34,759 bases of DNA from Helicobacter sp. MIT 05-5294. GTDB taxonomy: Bacteria > Campylobacterota > Campylobacteria > Campylobacterales > Helicobacteraceae. The notes under the pieces are model-generated. The model had not been told where the DNA came from, ran no database searches, and saw nothing but the letters and a program-made list of their open reading frames with translations. Made by a program: the position numbers and the translations under genes. This document shows positions 25,451 through 34,254 of the stretch, piece by piece. Numbering within the stretch: position 1 is the first letter of the stretch; each line of letters opens with the position of its first letter. The DNA lies in assembly GCF_000765675.1 (NCBI RefSeq), contig NZ_JRPA02000018.1, forward strand, positions 1 to 34,759. The letters are read 5' to 3'.

Positions 25451-28033
25451 ATGAATATTTTAGAAAAATTAACCAATACTTTACAAGAAACTTTAGAGCA
25501 AGGAGCTTCTCTCGCACTCCACAACAAAAATCAAGAAATTGAACCTGTCCATCTTTTTTGGGCAATGCTAACCAATACAAACTCGCTTCTCAACCAAGCC
25601 CTTAATCGCCTAAACTGCGATAAAGGTGCGCTTGAATTAGAAGCAAAAAGCCTTGCGGGGAATTTGCCCAAAAGCAGCCAAGTCTCCAAAGAAAATTTAA
25701 AAATCTCACGCAATCTTAACGAGGCTTTCAATCTCGCCAATGGCTTAGCTACGAGCAATGGGGATTCTTATATTGCACTAGATACCTTTATCATAGCCAA
25801 TCTACAAAACGATTCTATCAAACAACTTTTTAGCAAATATTTAGATTTAAATGAACTCAAAAAGACTTTTGAAGCTATGCGAGCAGGTGCAAAAATAGAC
25901 TCTCAAAGCGGCGATGAAAACCTAGAGAGTTTAGAAAAATTTGGCGTGGATTTGACCAAAAAAGCCGCCGATGGCAAACTAGACCCTGTGATTGGCAGAG
26001 ATGAAGAAATCACGCATATGATGCAAATTCTAATCCGTAAAACCAAAAACAATCCGATTTTACTTGGAGAACCCGGCGTCGGTAAAACCGCTGTTGTAGA
26101 GGGACTTGCACAAAGAATCTTCAAAAAAGAAGTGCCACTCTCTCTGCAAAACAAGCGCGTCATCGCCCTTGATATGAGTGCGCTCATTGCAGGTGCTAAA
26201 TATCGCGGAGAGTTTGAAGACCGCCTTAAAAAAGTCATTGAAGAAGTCAAAAAAAGCGGTAACATTCTCCTCTTCATTGATGAGATTCATACGATTGTTG
26301 GGGCAGGAGCGAGTGAGGGTAGTATGGACGCAGCAAATATCCTAAAACCCGCCCTTGCAAGAGGTGAATTGCATACCATTGGCGCAACTACACTCAAAGA
26401 ATATCGCAAATATTTTGAAAAAGACGCCGCTTTACAAAGACGATTCCAACCCGTAATGCTAAACGAGCCAAATGTCAATGAGGCATTGCAAATCTTGCGC
26501 GGAATCAAAGAAAGATTAGAAGCGCACCATAATGTTACAATCACTGATGGCGCACTTGTAGCGGCGGCAAAACTCTCCAATCGCTACATTACAGACCGCT
26601 TTTTGCCCGATAAAGCAATTGATTTGATTGACGAAGCCGCAGCAGAATTAAAAATGCAAATAGAATCCGAACCTAGCGAATTAGCCAAAATCAAGCGCGA
26701 AATAGAATCCCTACAAGTGGAGAAAGAAGCTCTTGTCATGGAAAAAAATGATAAGAATAATCTGCGCATTGAAGAAATCATCAGAGAAATTGAAAACAAA
26801 AACGAAAAGAAAAAAGGCTTAGAAGCGCAGTTTGAAAGCGAAAAACAGGTTTTTAACGACATCGCAAATATCAAAGTCAAAATTGATTCCCTAAGAACAG
26901 AAAGCGAACTTGCAAAACGCAATAGCGACTTCAATAAAGCCGCTGAAATTGACTATGGTAAGATTCCAGAATTAGAAAAAGAATTGGAATCCCAAAATCA
27001 AAAATGGGAAAAAATGCAAGAAGCCGGAACTCTGCTTAAAAACGCGGTGTTGCCCGAATCTATCGCTTCTGTGGTTAGCCGATGGACGCAGATTCCAATC
27101 AAAAAAATGCTACAAGACGAGAAAGACAGAATCTTGGGCATTGAAGAAGAACTCAAAAAAGATGTGATAGGGCAAGAAAAAGCACTCCATGCAATCGCAA
27201 GGGCAATCAAGCGCAACAAGGCGGGTTTAAGCGAATTAAATCGCCCTATTGGAAGCTTTTTATTCTTGGGACCTACAGGAGTTGGCAAGACAGAATCCGC
27301 CAAAACTCTTGCGAGATTCTTGTTTGATACTCAAAAGAATCTGATTAGGATTGATATGAGTGAATATATGGAAAAACACGCGGCAAGTCGTTTAGTCGGC
27401 GCACCTCCGGGATATGTTGGCTATGAAGAAGGGGGGCAACTCACAGAAGCTGTGCGTCGCAAACCCTATAGTGTCGTGCTTTTTGACGAGATAGAAAAGG
27501 CGCATCCTGATGTCTTTAATATGCTTTTACAAGTGCTTGATGATGGGCGTTTGACGGATAATAAGGGTGTTACGATTGATTTTAGAAATACGATTATTAT
27601 TTTGACGAGCAATATTGCGAGTAATGCGATTATGGAGCTAAAAGACGAGAAAGAACGCGAAAGTGCAGTCAAAGACGCGCTTAAAAACTACTTTAAACCG
27701 GAGTTTTTGAATCGTTTAGACGATATTGTGATTTTTAATCCTTTAGGATTAGAGCAAATCACGCATATTGTGGATATTTTATTAAAAAGCATAGAGAAAA
27801 AACTACAAGAACGCGAAATTGGAATCGTGCTTGAACCAAGTGCTAAGGAACTCATTGCTAAAGTTGGCTTTGACCCAACCTTTGGTGCTAGACCGCTTAA
27901 ACGCGCACTTTATGAGGAAGTAGAAGACCGCTTGGCAGATTTGATTTTGGAGAGCAAAGTCAAAGAGGGAGACAAGGTGATTTTCTACGCGCAAGGGGAT
28001 TCTATCCAAACGCGCATAGAATCTGCAAAGTAA
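25451..28033 (+). CDS. clpB: Hsp100 disaggregase ClpB
   Basis: Hexameric AAA+ disaggregase that works with DnaK to recover aggregated proteins. The 860-residue protein has the N-domain (1-145), a first nucleotide-binding domain with Walker [10 protein letters not shown] (about 205-213) and Walker [11 protein letters not shown], and a long coiled-coil middle domain (about 400-530) rich in E/K. The second domain has Walker [10 protein letters not shown] (about 607-615) and [13 protein letters not shown]. The middle domain and the lack of a ClpP-binding loop separate it from ClpA and ClpC. An AGGAG ribosome-binding site precedes the ATG. The upstream promoter overlaps a HAIR-like site, and a hairpin terminator follows. 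Confidence 0.98.
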   Translation: MNILEKLTNTLQETLEQGASLALHNKNQEIEPVHLFWAMLTNTNSLLNQALNRLNCDKGALELEAKSLAGNLPKSSQVSKENLKISRNLNEAFNLANGLATSNGDSYIALDTFIIANLQNDSIKQLFSKYLDLNELKKTFEAMRAGAKIDSQSGDENLESLEKFGVDLTKKAADGKLDPVIGRDEEITHMMQILIRKTKNNPILLGEPGVGKTAVVEGLAQRIFKKEVPLSLQNKRVIALDMSALIAGAKYRGEFEDRLKKVIEEVKKSGNILLFIDEIHTIVGAGASEGSMDAANILKPALARGELHTIGATTLKEYRKYFEKDAALQRRFQPVMLNEPNVNEALQILRGIKERLEAHHNVTITDGALVAAAKLSNRYITDRFLPDKAIDLIDEAAAELKMQIESEPSELAKIKREIESLQVEKEALVMEKNDKNNLRIEEIIREIENKNEKKKGLEAQFESEKQVFNDIANIKVKIDSLRTESELAKRNSDFNKAAEIDYGKIPELEKELESQNQKWEKMQEAGTLLKNAVLPESIASVVSRWTQIPIKKMLQDEKDRILGIEEELKKDVIGQEKALHAIARAIKRNKAGLSELNRPIGSFLFLGPTGVGKTESAKTLARFLFDTQKNLIRIDMSEYMEKHAASRLVGAPPGYVGYEEGGQLTEAVRRKPYSVVLFDEIEKAHPDVFNMLLQVLDDGRLTDNKGVTIDFRNTIIILTSNIASNAIMELKDEKERESAVKDALKNYFKPEFLNRLDDIVIFNPLGLEQITHIVDILLKSIEKKLQEREIGIVLEPSAKELIAKVGFDPTFGARPLKRALYEEVEDRLADLILESKVKEGDKVIFYAQGDSIQTRIESAK

Positions 28034-28076
28034 TTTTACGATTCCACAGGCGAATTAGAATCTGTGAAGTTGTTTG

Positions 28077-28137
28077 GATTCCACAGGCTAATTTTTAATT
28101 TAGCGGTGGAATCTTGAATCTTTTTCATTTTATTTTA
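28077..28137 (+). terminator. Probable clpB terminator
   Basis: GATTCCAC pairs with GTGGAATC (ends 28077 and 28113). An inner GCTAA/TTAGC stem follows after a small internal loop, and a T-rich run lies downstream (CTTTTTCATTTTATTTT). It sits 44 bases after the clpB stop and before tRNA-Pro. GATTCCACAGGC is also present at 28040, so part of the hairpin is a direct duplicate. Confidence 0.6.
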
Positions 28138-28190
28138 ATAATTTTTAGCTACCATACTGATTTGCTTCCTTGAATTATTCAAGTTGCTTA

Positions 28191-28268
28191 CGGAGTATAG
28201 CGCAGCCTGGCTAGCGCACACCCTTGGGGTGGGTGAGGTCGTGGGTTCAAATCCCGCTACTCCGACCA
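28191..28268 (+). tRNA. tRNA-Pro(GGG)
   Basis: Full cloverleaf. The acceptor stem is CGGAGTA/TACTCCG, the D stem GCGC/GCGC and the anticodon stem CACCC/GGGTG with loop TTGGGGT, giving anticodon GGG. The T arm is GTGGG-TTCAAAT-CCCGC, and CCA is encoded. The opening C-G pair is typical of bacterial proline tRNAs. A perfect 15-base palindrome (28169-28183) lies just upstream. Confidence 0.95.
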
Positions 28269-28293
28269 TTTTTGGATTCTGTCGTTCAATAAA

Positions 28294-30009
28294 TTATCCA
28301 GTGTTTAGTTTGTTTTGATAAGATTTGATAGCGTAGATTCTTTTCTTATTCTCACTATCCATCTCCTCACACATTTTCTCAAACTCTTGATAGTATTTCC
28401 ACGATTCTATGATGTCTGGGCGCATTTGTTTGATATAGACAAATCCCTCATCAAAGTATTTTTTATAGATATTTCTTGCCTCTTTGTGTTCTTTTAGATA
28501 TTCTAGGATTTGTTGTTCGGTTACTTTGTTGGATTCTACACTCTGCGTTTTTTCTTTAAGTGCAATGATGTATTGCTGGAGTTTTGATTTGGTAGATTCT
28601 AAATCCTCTTTTGCTAGAAGTTTGGATTCTAAACTCGTCACAATAAAAAATCCTATCTTTAAACCACACAAATCAAGCTCCAATGCAGAAGTTATATCTA
28701 TCTTGTCCTTTGGCGCAGACAATGTTTGTTGCACTAAAATAAGAATATCATCAATTTTAAAAGTAATGGGAAGCAAATATCTGTATTGATCGTTAATCTT
28801 TGATTCAAAAAATCCTCTATCTTCTTCTTTTGGAGTTGGCAATCCAAACTCTTTAGAAAGTCTTACCATTGTATCAAAAGTGCGCCTCCCGACAATCTCT
28901 TGCATATCAAGGTAGCGAATATTATCAAGATTTGGAATCTTTGAGAGGATTTGAGAATATTGAAAAATATTAATTTTGCCATATATATCAAAATCTAATA
29001 TTTGTATTTGTGGTGTTTGATCGATATTGTTTGCCTTATCTTTGTAATAATAAATTCTATCTACTGCCAAATCCAACTCCGTTAATTTATAAATCACTTG
29101 ATTGCTTGGCTTTGGTCTTCCGTGATTAACTTCGTGTTTCATTCTTGCAATAGGGTCTCTTACTAACATGATGCAGGGGACTTTTGAATCCATTAAAGAA
29201 AGGATTTTTTCGTTATTATAACTACTAAATGTCCATTCTGTATAACACAAAAGTTCTATTTTGTTTGTGATTAATTTGCCATAAAGTGATTTGCAATCAA
29301 GCCCATTATTTATGTTAATATATAGCATACACGCATTCAAGCGTCTCAAAAAATTTAGAAGTGCCGCATGCCCACTTCCTCCAAATAGAATCGCAAGATT
29401 ATTATACCTCCTCGGCAAAGGCAGATTCATCTCCCAAGCAAGTTCAGCTGGAATATCTTGATAGCTTAGAATAGGAGCGGAATCTCTAAAGTGGGATTGT
29501 GTGTTGTGGATTGTTTCGTTTTTATAGTCCTTGCAATGATGTATTAATTGTTCTTTATCTTTTTTAGAGTCTCTTTGTGTTTGTGTATTGTTATTAAACA
29601 ATAAAGAAGTCGTAGAATCTTTTAAGGATTCTGCATTAGGGATTGCTTTATCCACTTCACTTCCTCGCAATGATATGTTGGTTGCCATTGTTTCATTATG
29701 AGAGGCTTTAGCTTCGTGGCACACACTGCTTTGTAACAAATCCATAGTGTTAGTTACTTTTGATTCCACAACAGAATCTCTCTTTGTTTCTTCATTCTCT
29801 ATAAACCATTTAGGATTGAGTAAGGGAGGATAAGAGGAAATAGGAGGTTTTTTAAATTCTGGGAAGAGTTCAATAAGCTGGTAATAGAATCTTGTATTGG
29901 ATTTATGTTTTTGCTTGATTTGATAAAGAGTGAGAAGTAAAACACAAAAAGAAAGGGGGGAGAAAGAAAACGAACAAAAAGAAGCACAAAAAGCATTTAA
30001 AGAAGACAA
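28294..30009 (-). CDS. DUF2972-family protein, main reading frame of a phase-variable gene
   Basis: As written, a 571-residue frame from a TTG at 30009; the same frame stays open back to a poly-G tract at 30126-30137. I believe it is the out-of-frame body of a longer gene whose start lies at about 30343. It resembles the campylobacterial DUF2972 (Campylobacter 617) family: the entry LFPEFKKPPISSYPPLLNPKWF (47-68) is typical. The core about 190-400 resembles sulfotransferases, with NLAILFGGSGHAALLNFL (204-221), MLVRDPIARMKHE (281-293) and LSKEFGLP (384-391). The link between them (about 75-185) is low-complexity and holds three translated dispersed repeats. The ligand and reaction are unknown; a surface-modification role is inference. 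Confidence 0.75.
   Translation of the reverse strand: MSSLNAFCASFCSFSFSPLSFCVLLLTLYQIKQKHKSNTRFYYQLIELFPEFKKPPISSYPPLLNPKWFIENEETKRDSVVESKVTNTMDLLQSSVCHEAKASHNETMATNISLRGSEVDKAIPNAESLKDSTTSLLFNNNTQTQRDSKKDKEQLIHHCKDYKNETIHNTQSHFRDSAPILSYQDIPAELAWEMNLPLPRRYNNLAILFGGSGHAALLNFLRRLNACMLYININNGLDCKSLYGKLITNKIELLCYTEWTFSSYNNEKILSLMDSKVPCIMLVRDPIARMKHEVNHGRPKPSNQVIYKLTELDLAVDRIYYYKDKANNIDQTPQIQILDFDIYGKINIFQYSQILSKIPNLDNIRYLDMQEIVGRRTFDTMVRLSKEFGLPTPKEEDRGFFESKINDQYRYLLPITFKIDDILILVQQTLSAPKDKIDITSALELDLCGLKIGFFIVTSLESKLLAKEDLESTKSKLQQYIIALKEKTQSVESNKVTEQQILEYLKEHKEARNIYKKYFDEGFVYIKQMRPDIIESWKYYQEFEKMCEEMDSENKKRIYAIKSYQNKLNTG
29508..29722. repeat. Three dispersed-repeat units inside the DUF2972 coding frame
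   Basis: Units at 29508-29539 and 29640-29673 (GGATTG to CGCAATGAT, inverse orientation) and at 29690-29722 (TTCATTATGAGAGG to CTTCGTGGCA, direct orientation) match the intergenic repeat family. They do not break the frame. They encode HHCKDYKNETIHNTQ, ISLRGSEVDKAIPN and HEAKASHNETMATN. Confidence 0.7.
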
Positions 30010-30112
30010 AGAGATATGGTTGGGATTGTGGGAAGATTGAGATTCTTTTAAGTGTTTAGAGGAATTTGGGGAGTTTAAAGATTGAAAGGGTTTAGAAATA
30101 GAATCTAGGCTT

Positions 30113-30343
30113 TTAGAGGATAAATCCCCCCCCCCCCGCAGAATTTAAGGAAACTTGTGCATTGATGTTTGCTTTTGTATTGAGTTGAATATTAGTATTT
30201 GCAGGAATATTGGTATGAATATTTGTATTAGTAGTTGTAATTATATTGGTGTTGGTATTAATATTTGTATGGGTTTTAGGATTCTTTTGTCTTGCTTTGT
30301 CAAAGGCTATCATTATTATAGCAAATAATGAAGTGAAATACAA
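30113..30343 (-). CDS. 5-prime segment of the phase-variable DUF2972 gene
   Basis: Reads 76 residues and stops eight codons past the start of a G12 tract. The N-terminus is hydrophobic (YFTSLFAIIMIAF), followed by a low-complexity N/T/I-rich repeat (for example TNINTNTNIITTTNTNIHTN). Removing one G, or adding two, fuses this frame to the 571-residue frame downstream and gives about 682 residues in all. The start is uncertain: TTG at 30343, an in-frame ATG at 30313, or further upstream. None has a strong ribosome-binding site. Confidence 0.6.
   Translation of the reverse strand: MYFTSLFAIIMIAFDKARQKNPKTHTNINTNTNIITTTNTNIHTNIPANTNIQLNTKANINAQVSLNSAGGGGFIL
30126..30137 (-). repeat. Homopolymeric G12 tract, phase-variation switch
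   Basis: Twelve consecutive C on the plus strand are twelve G in the sense of the DUF2972 gene. This is by far the longest G/C homopolymer in the window. With 12 G the upstream frame meets TAA at 30113-30115; with 11 or 14 it enters the open frame downstream. Slipped-strand tracts of this kind are the standard contingency switch in Helicobacter and Campylobacter. Confidence 0.9.
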
Positions 30344-30442
30344 AAAGCTTAAAGAATATTGGATTAAAAGTTTGATTAGTGAGTATTGGTAACAAGCACC
30401 ACAGACAAAAAATCTAAAAATTTTGAGAAGTCTGTAACAAAG

Positions 30443-30533
30443 TGGCGGACAGAGAGAGATTCGAACTCTCGGTAATCTTGCGACTACGCATCCTTAGCAG
30501 GGATGTGGTTTCAGCCAACTCACCCATCTGTCC
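30443..30533 (-). tRNA. tRNA-Ser(GCT)
   Basis: On the minus strand the acceptor is GGACAGA/TCTGTCC, and the anticodon stem CATCC/GGATG has loop CTGCTAA, giving anticodon GCT. A long variable arm follows, as in class II tRNAs, then the T arm GAGAG-TTCGAAT-CTCTC and an encoded CCA. The 91-base length fits serine tRNA. Confidence 0.95.
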
Positions 30534-30553
30534 TTTTGAATCAAAGAATCGTA

Positions 30554-30559
30554 ATTATA
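30554..30559 (-). promoter_or_regulatory. -10 box for tRNA-Ser(GCT)
   Basis: TATAAT on the minus strand ends 20 bases before the mature tRNA 5-prime end, with T/A-rich sequence upstream. Spacing and context fit a housekeeping promoter for the tRNA gene. Confidence 0.55.
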
Positions 30560-30700
30560 TCTTTTTTAAGTAAAATAAACCTTAAATAAAACTTGTTTTA
30601 AAGTGTTCAAAGCGATAAATGGATTTTTGGTATAATTTAAGATTATGGATTTGCAAAATCGCCAAAGAAGCTCCAACAGCGAGAGATTCTATAAAATTCT

Positions 30701-31771
30701 TTATGCGATTCCACTATTTTGCAAGGACTCTGCTTGAAAATAAGCCACGATTGGGTCAATCACTAAATCCAAATTGCCACTTAGCATAATCTCTTCTAAG
30801 CTATACAAGGTAAGCCCTACGCGATGGTCGCTTAAGCGGTTTTGCGGATAATTATAAGTGCGAATCCGCTCACTGCGGTCCCCACTTCCAACTTGCGATT
30901 TTCTTTCTTGCGCATTCTGCTCCATTTGCGCTTCTAGCTCTGCTTCATAGATTCGTGCTTTTAGAATCTTCAAAGCTTTGTCTTTGTTTTTGTGCTGGGA
31001 TTTCTCATCTTGCATAGAAACACTAATGCCTGTGGGAATATGCGTAATTCTCACGGCAGAATCTGTCGTATTAACGCATTGTCCTCCATGCCCACCTGCG
31101 CGAAATACTTCAATCTTTAAATCATTGGGGTTAATCGTAACTTCCACATCATCAACTTCTGGCATAATCGCCACGGTGATGGCAGAAGTATGAATGCGCC
31201 CCTGCGATTCTGTCTCTGGCACACGCTGCACACGATGTGTGCCACCTTCGTATTTCAGCCTAGAATACGCGCCCTTGCCCTTAATGAGCGCAATCACTTC
31301 CTTATAGCCTCCGACATTATTTTCGCTAGAACTAATGATTTCTACTTTCCAAGATTTTAATTCAGCATAACGCACATAGGTGCGGAACAAATCACCGACA
31401 AAAATCCCCGCTTCATCGCCTCCTGTGCCTGCGCGCAATTCCAAGTAAATATTTTTATCATCATTGGGATCTTTTGGAAGCAACAAAACCTTAATTTCTG
31501 ATTCTAAAATCTGATTTTGGGATTCCGCTTCTTTAATCTCTTCTTTTGCCAAATCGCCCAATTCTTTATCATCTAGCAAAGATTTATTTTCTTCAATGCT
31601 TTGAATATTTTGCAGATATTGACGCGATTTTTGCACCAACTCTTCCAAGTCGCTTTGCTCTTTGCTAAGCTCTGTAATGCGCTTAATATCTTGCAAAGTC
31701 TCTGGGTCTGCGAGAAGTCTAGTAATCTCATCGTAATGGTCAATAAAAGGCTGAAGTTTAGAAGCTAACAT
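30701..31771 (-). CDS. prfA: Peptide chain release factor 1
   Basis: Recognises UAA and UAG and triggers peptidyl-tRNA hydrolysis. The 356-residue protein has the conserved [12 protein letters not shown] segment (about 110-121), the codon-recognition tripeptide PET (185-187, in [12 protein letters not shown]) and the catalytic GGQ (229-231, in [17 protein letters not shown]). Cys follows GGQ where many RF1 proteins have His. The PxT-type tripeptide and length mark RF1 rather than RF2. It lies 64 bases after rpsT on the same strand, an order I recall from H. pylori. Confidence 0.97.
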   Translation of the reverse strand: MLASKLQPFIDHYDEITRLLADPETLQDIKRITELSKEQSDLEELVQKSRQYLQNIQSIEENKSLLDDKELGDLAKEEIKEAESQNQILESEIKVLLLPKDPNDDKNIYLELRAGTGGDEAGIFVGDLFRTYVRYAELKSWKVEIISSSENNVGGYKEVIALIKGKGAYSRLKYEGGTHRVQRVPETESQGRIHTSAITVAIMPEVDDVEVTINPNDLKIEVFRAGGHGGQCVNTTDSAVRITHIPTGISVSMQDEKSQHKNKDKALKILKARIYEAELEAQMEQNAQERKSQVGSGDRSERIRTYNYPQNRLSDHRVGLTLYSLEEIMLSGNLDLVIDPIVAYFQAESLQNSGIA

Positions 31772-31824
31772 ATTTGTGATTCTTTAAATATAAAAAATAA
31801 GTCTAACGATTGATTAGAGGAATC

Positions 31825-31847
31825 GCAAACGCAAATTAAGCGTTTGC
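31825..31847 (-). other. Hairpin across the rpsT stop codon
   Basis: An 8-bp perfect stem (GCAAACGC/GCGTTTGC) with a 7-base loop contains the rpsT stop codon. No T run follows, so it is not a typical terminator. It could modulate readthrough into prfA or act as an RNA-processing or stability element. Confidence 0.4.
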
Positions 31848-32111
31848 CAAAGCAAGTTTTTTTACCAAAGCATTCAAGCGACTAACTTTTCTTGCGGCAG
31901 TGTTTTTTGTCAAGATTCCTTTACTAACATAGCTGTGGAAGTTTTGGTTGATTTGCTTAAAGACTTCTTGGGCTTTGCTAATATCTTTCGCTTCGATTGC
32001 TTCGCTCAAGGCTCTTGTCATATTTTTGATTCTCGTTTTATAGTAACGATTGCGTTCTGTGCGCACTTTGGTTTGACGAATGCGTTTTTCTGCAGATTTA
32101 TGATTTGCCAT
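31836..32111 (-). CDS. rpsT: 30S ribosomal protein S20
   Basis: A 91-residue, strongly basic, helical protein that binds the 5-prime domain of 16S rRNA. The N-terminus [22 protein letters not shown], the central [13 protein letters not shown] and the C-terminal [22 protein letters not shown] are the standard S20 pattern. The length is typical. It is transcribed with prfA and is divergent from glmM across an 80-base gap. The hairpin at its stop codon may affect the S20/RF1 ratio. Confidence 0.97.
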   Translation of the reverse strand: MANHKSAEKRIRQTKVRTERNRYYKTRIKNMTRALSEAIEAKDISKAQEVFKQINQNFHSYVSKGILTKNTAARKVSRLNALVKKLALANA

Positions 32112-32144
32112 AGCGGTGTTAATCCTTTTATAAAATTTTTAAGC

Positions 32145-32150
32145 TATAAT
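32145..32150 (+). promoter_or_regulatory. -10 box for glmM-lspA
   Basis: TATAAT within TTTTTAAGCTATAAT, identical over 15 bases to the sequence before cdsA, about 42 bases before the glmM ATG. It sits in the 80-base divergent gap with rpsT, so opposing promoters are closely packed here. Confidence 0.6.
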
Positions 32151-32191
32151 TTTAGCTGATTTTTTATTAAAAGCAAATAAAAGGTAGAGTA

Positions 32192-33529
32192 ATGAAACTT
32201 TTTGGGACTGATGGAGTGCGAGGCGAAGCGGGTGTGAAATTAGACGCATTTTGCGCACTAAAGCTTGGAATCGCAGCGGGAATTTACTATCGCGAACATT
32301 CTAAAACCAATAGAATCTTAGTTGGAAAAGATACTAGACGCAGTGGATATATGCTTGAAAACGCCCTTGTCAGTGGGCTAACAGCTGTCGGATATGAAGT
32401 TATACAAATCGGTCCAATGCCAACACCTGCGATTGCCTATCTCACGGAGGATATGCGTTGTGATGGCGGGATTATGGTGAGTGCAAGTCATAATCCTTTT
32501 ATGGATAATGGGATTAAATTCTTTGGGCGTAGCGGTTATAAGATTGACGAAAAAGACGAAGAGAGAATCGAAAAAATCTATAATGATGTCGCAGGCTTAG
32601 AAAATGCCCAAAAACGCGGAAAAGAAGTAGGCTCAAGCAAACGCATTGACGATGTGGTAGGGCGTTACATTGTGCATATCAAAAATTCTTTTCCTAAAGA
32701 TTTATCCTTGCACGGAATCCGCGTTGTGCTAGACTGCGCTAATGGAGCGGCATATAAAGTTGCCCCTACGATTTTTAGCGAACTTGGCGCGGAAGTTTTC
32801 GTTATCAACGACGAACCTAATGGATTCAACATTAACGAAAATTGCGGGGCTACACAGCCTTTAATGCTACAAGAAGAAGTGCGCAAAGTGCGCGCGGATA
32901 TTGGATTCGCACTTGATGGGGACGCGGATAGACTTGTCGTTGTAGATGAAAAAGGCGAAGTTGTGCATGGCGACAAACTCATCGGGACTTTAGCCCTTGC
33001 CGCCAAAGAAGACAAAACCCTTAAAAACAATACTGCAGTGGCAACGATTATGAGCAATTATGCTTTAGAGGAGTTTCTCAAAGAACACGGAATCGCGCTG
33101 ATTCGCTCTAATGTTGGCGATAAATATGTGTTGGAATCTATGTTGGCTCAAGATTTAAATTTCGGCGGGGAGCAAAGCGGACATATTATTTTTAGCGATT
33201 TTGCCAAAACAGGCGATGGCTTGGTGAGCGCATTGCAAACGATTGCTTATATTTTAAAATCCAAAAAACCCGCTTCCAAAGCCCTAGATTGCTTCAAACT
33301 CTACCCGCAACTTTTAAGGAATCTCAATGTAAATTCCAAACCCGCGCTAGAATCTTTAGAAAATTACAATGCACTCTTAAAAACAATAGAATCGCAAAAC
33401 ATTCGGCATTTAATCCGATATAGCGGCACAGAAAACAAACTACGGATTCTACTTGAAGGCAAAGAAATCAAAAAACTAGAAAAAACAATGAACGAATGCG
33501 AGGCGTATTTCAAAGGAAAAATTTGCTAA
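32192..33529 (+). CDS. glmM: Phosphoglucosamine mutase
   Basis: Interconverts glucosamine 6-phosphate and glucosamine 1-phosphate for UDP-GlcNAc and thus peptidoglycan and LPS. In H. pylori the gene was first called ureC and is essential. The 445-residue protein has FGTDGVRG (4-11), the active-site phosphoserine loop [10 protein letters not shown] (Ser99), the metal loop [10 protein letters not shown] (about 242-251), and the phosphate-binding C-terminal motif [12 protein letters not shown]. An AGGTAGAG ribosome-binding site precedes the ATG. lspA follows, probably on the same message. Confidence 0.98.
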   Translation: MKLFGTDGVRGEAGVKLDAFCALKLGIAAGIYYREHSKTNRILVGKDTRRSGYMLENALVSGLTAVGYEVIQIGPMPTPAIAYLTEDMRCDGGIMVSASHNPFMDNGIKFFGRSGYKIDEKDEERIEKIYNDVAGLENAQKRGKEVGSSKRIDDVVGRYIVHIKNSFPKDLSLHGIRVVLDCANGAAYKVAPTIFSELGAEVFVINDEPNGFNINENCGATQPLMLQEEVRKVRADIGFALDGDADRLVVVDEKGEVVHGDKLIGTLALAAKEDKTLKNNTAVATIMSNYALEEFLKEHGIALIRSNVGDKYVLESMLAQDLNFGGEQSGHIIFSDFAKTGDGLVSALQTIAYILKSKKPASKALDCFKLYPQLLRNLNVNSKPALESLENYNALLKTIESQNIRHLIRYSGTENKLRILLEGKEIKKLEKTMNECEAYFKGKIC

Positions 33530-33570
33530 AGAATCCCAAAACAAAGAATCTTCAAGGCAAGGATTCCACA

Positions 33571-34041
33571 ATGCGCAAGAAATGGATTGCCTCTGTCGTG
33601 GCACTTTGTATTGTTTTTGCGCTAGACCAAAGCATTAAATGGTGCTTTCTTTTGCAAGGCTATGAGGCGGGAGATATGATTTATCATACCGATGTTATTT
33701 CGCTTCTTTTGGTGTTTAATAAAGGCGTTGCGTTTTCTATGTTTGCGTTTTTGGGGGAATGGCTGAAAATCTTGCAAATTTTGCTGCTTGTGGGGATTTT
33801 TGTGTATTTATGGAAACATCAAGAGCTGATTGCGGAGTATTCTATCCCGATTGGAATCATCTTTGGTGCGGGATTGTCTAATATTTTAGACCGCTTTATC
33901 CACGATGGCGTGGTGGATTATATTTTTTGGCATTATAAATTTGAATTTGCTATTTTTAATTTCGCCGATGTGATGATTGATTTGGGCGTTGTTTTGATTC
34001 TTTATCTCGCTTTTTTAAGAAAAGATAAAAGTGTGTCGTGA
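33571..34041 (+). CDS. lspA: Lipoprotein signal peptidase II
   Basis: Aspartic membrane protease that cleaves diacylated prolipoproteins before the lipobox cysteine. The frame is open from 33496, but I place the start at the ATG at 33571. This gives 156 residues, in line with H. pylori LspA, and removes a polar N-terminal lead overlapping glmM. Four hydrophobic helices are visible. Conserved elements are VFNKGVAFSMF, the catalytic aspartate in SNILDRFIHDGVVDYI and the second in FNFADVMIDLGV. It follows glmM by 41 bases. Confidence 0.95.
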   Translation: MRKKWIASVVALCIVFALDQSIKWCFLLQGYEAGDMIYHTDVISLLLVFNKGVAFSMFAFLGEWLKILQILLLVGIFVYLWKHQELIAEYSIPIGIIFGAGLSNILDRFIHDGVVDYIFWHYKFEFAIFNFADVMIDLGVVLILYLAFLRKDKSVS

Positions 34042-34143
34042 TAGAATCGCGCTTTTGCTTTGGGTTTAAATTGGATTTAATTTCAAGCAAGATTCAAATT
34101 CAAGCATTCTAAGCAAACTTTGAATAAACTAAAATAAATTTTT

Positions 34144-34219
34144 GGTCGCGTAGCTCAGTTGGTAGAGCACTACCTTGACATGGTAGTGGTCGCTGGTTCA
34201 AGTCCAGTCGTGGCCACCA
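34144..34219 (+). tRNA. tRNA-Val(GAC)
   Basis: A clean cloverleaf with acceptor GGTCGCG/CGTGGCC, D stem GCTC/GAGC, anticodon stem CTACC/GGTAG with loop TTGACAT (anticodon GAC), T arm GCTGG-TTCAAGT-CCAGT, and an encoded CCA. Confidence 0.96.
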
Positions 34220-34254
34220 TAACTGCATTTTAACTTCTAGGTTATAGCAAATAA

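Noticed and set aside
26060-27303. Minus-strand frames of up to about 124 residues inside clpB
   Set aside because: Serine- and phenylalanine-rich mirror translations of the highly conserved clpB frame.
28040-28093. Two GATTCCACAGGC units 37 bases apart as a possible attachment site or start of a CRISPR array
   Set aside because: Only two copies exist, one is part of the clpB terminator hairpin, and there is no integrase or cas gene nearby.
29952-29961. Second short G run (six G on the plus strand) as another phase switch
   Set aside because: Six bases are too few for frequent slippage, and the frame is open on both sides.
33496-33570. Upstream start for lspA, adding 25 residues
   Set aside because: The extra residues are polar, overlap glmM and are not expected from LspA family length; the ATG at 33571 gives a normal 156-residue protein.
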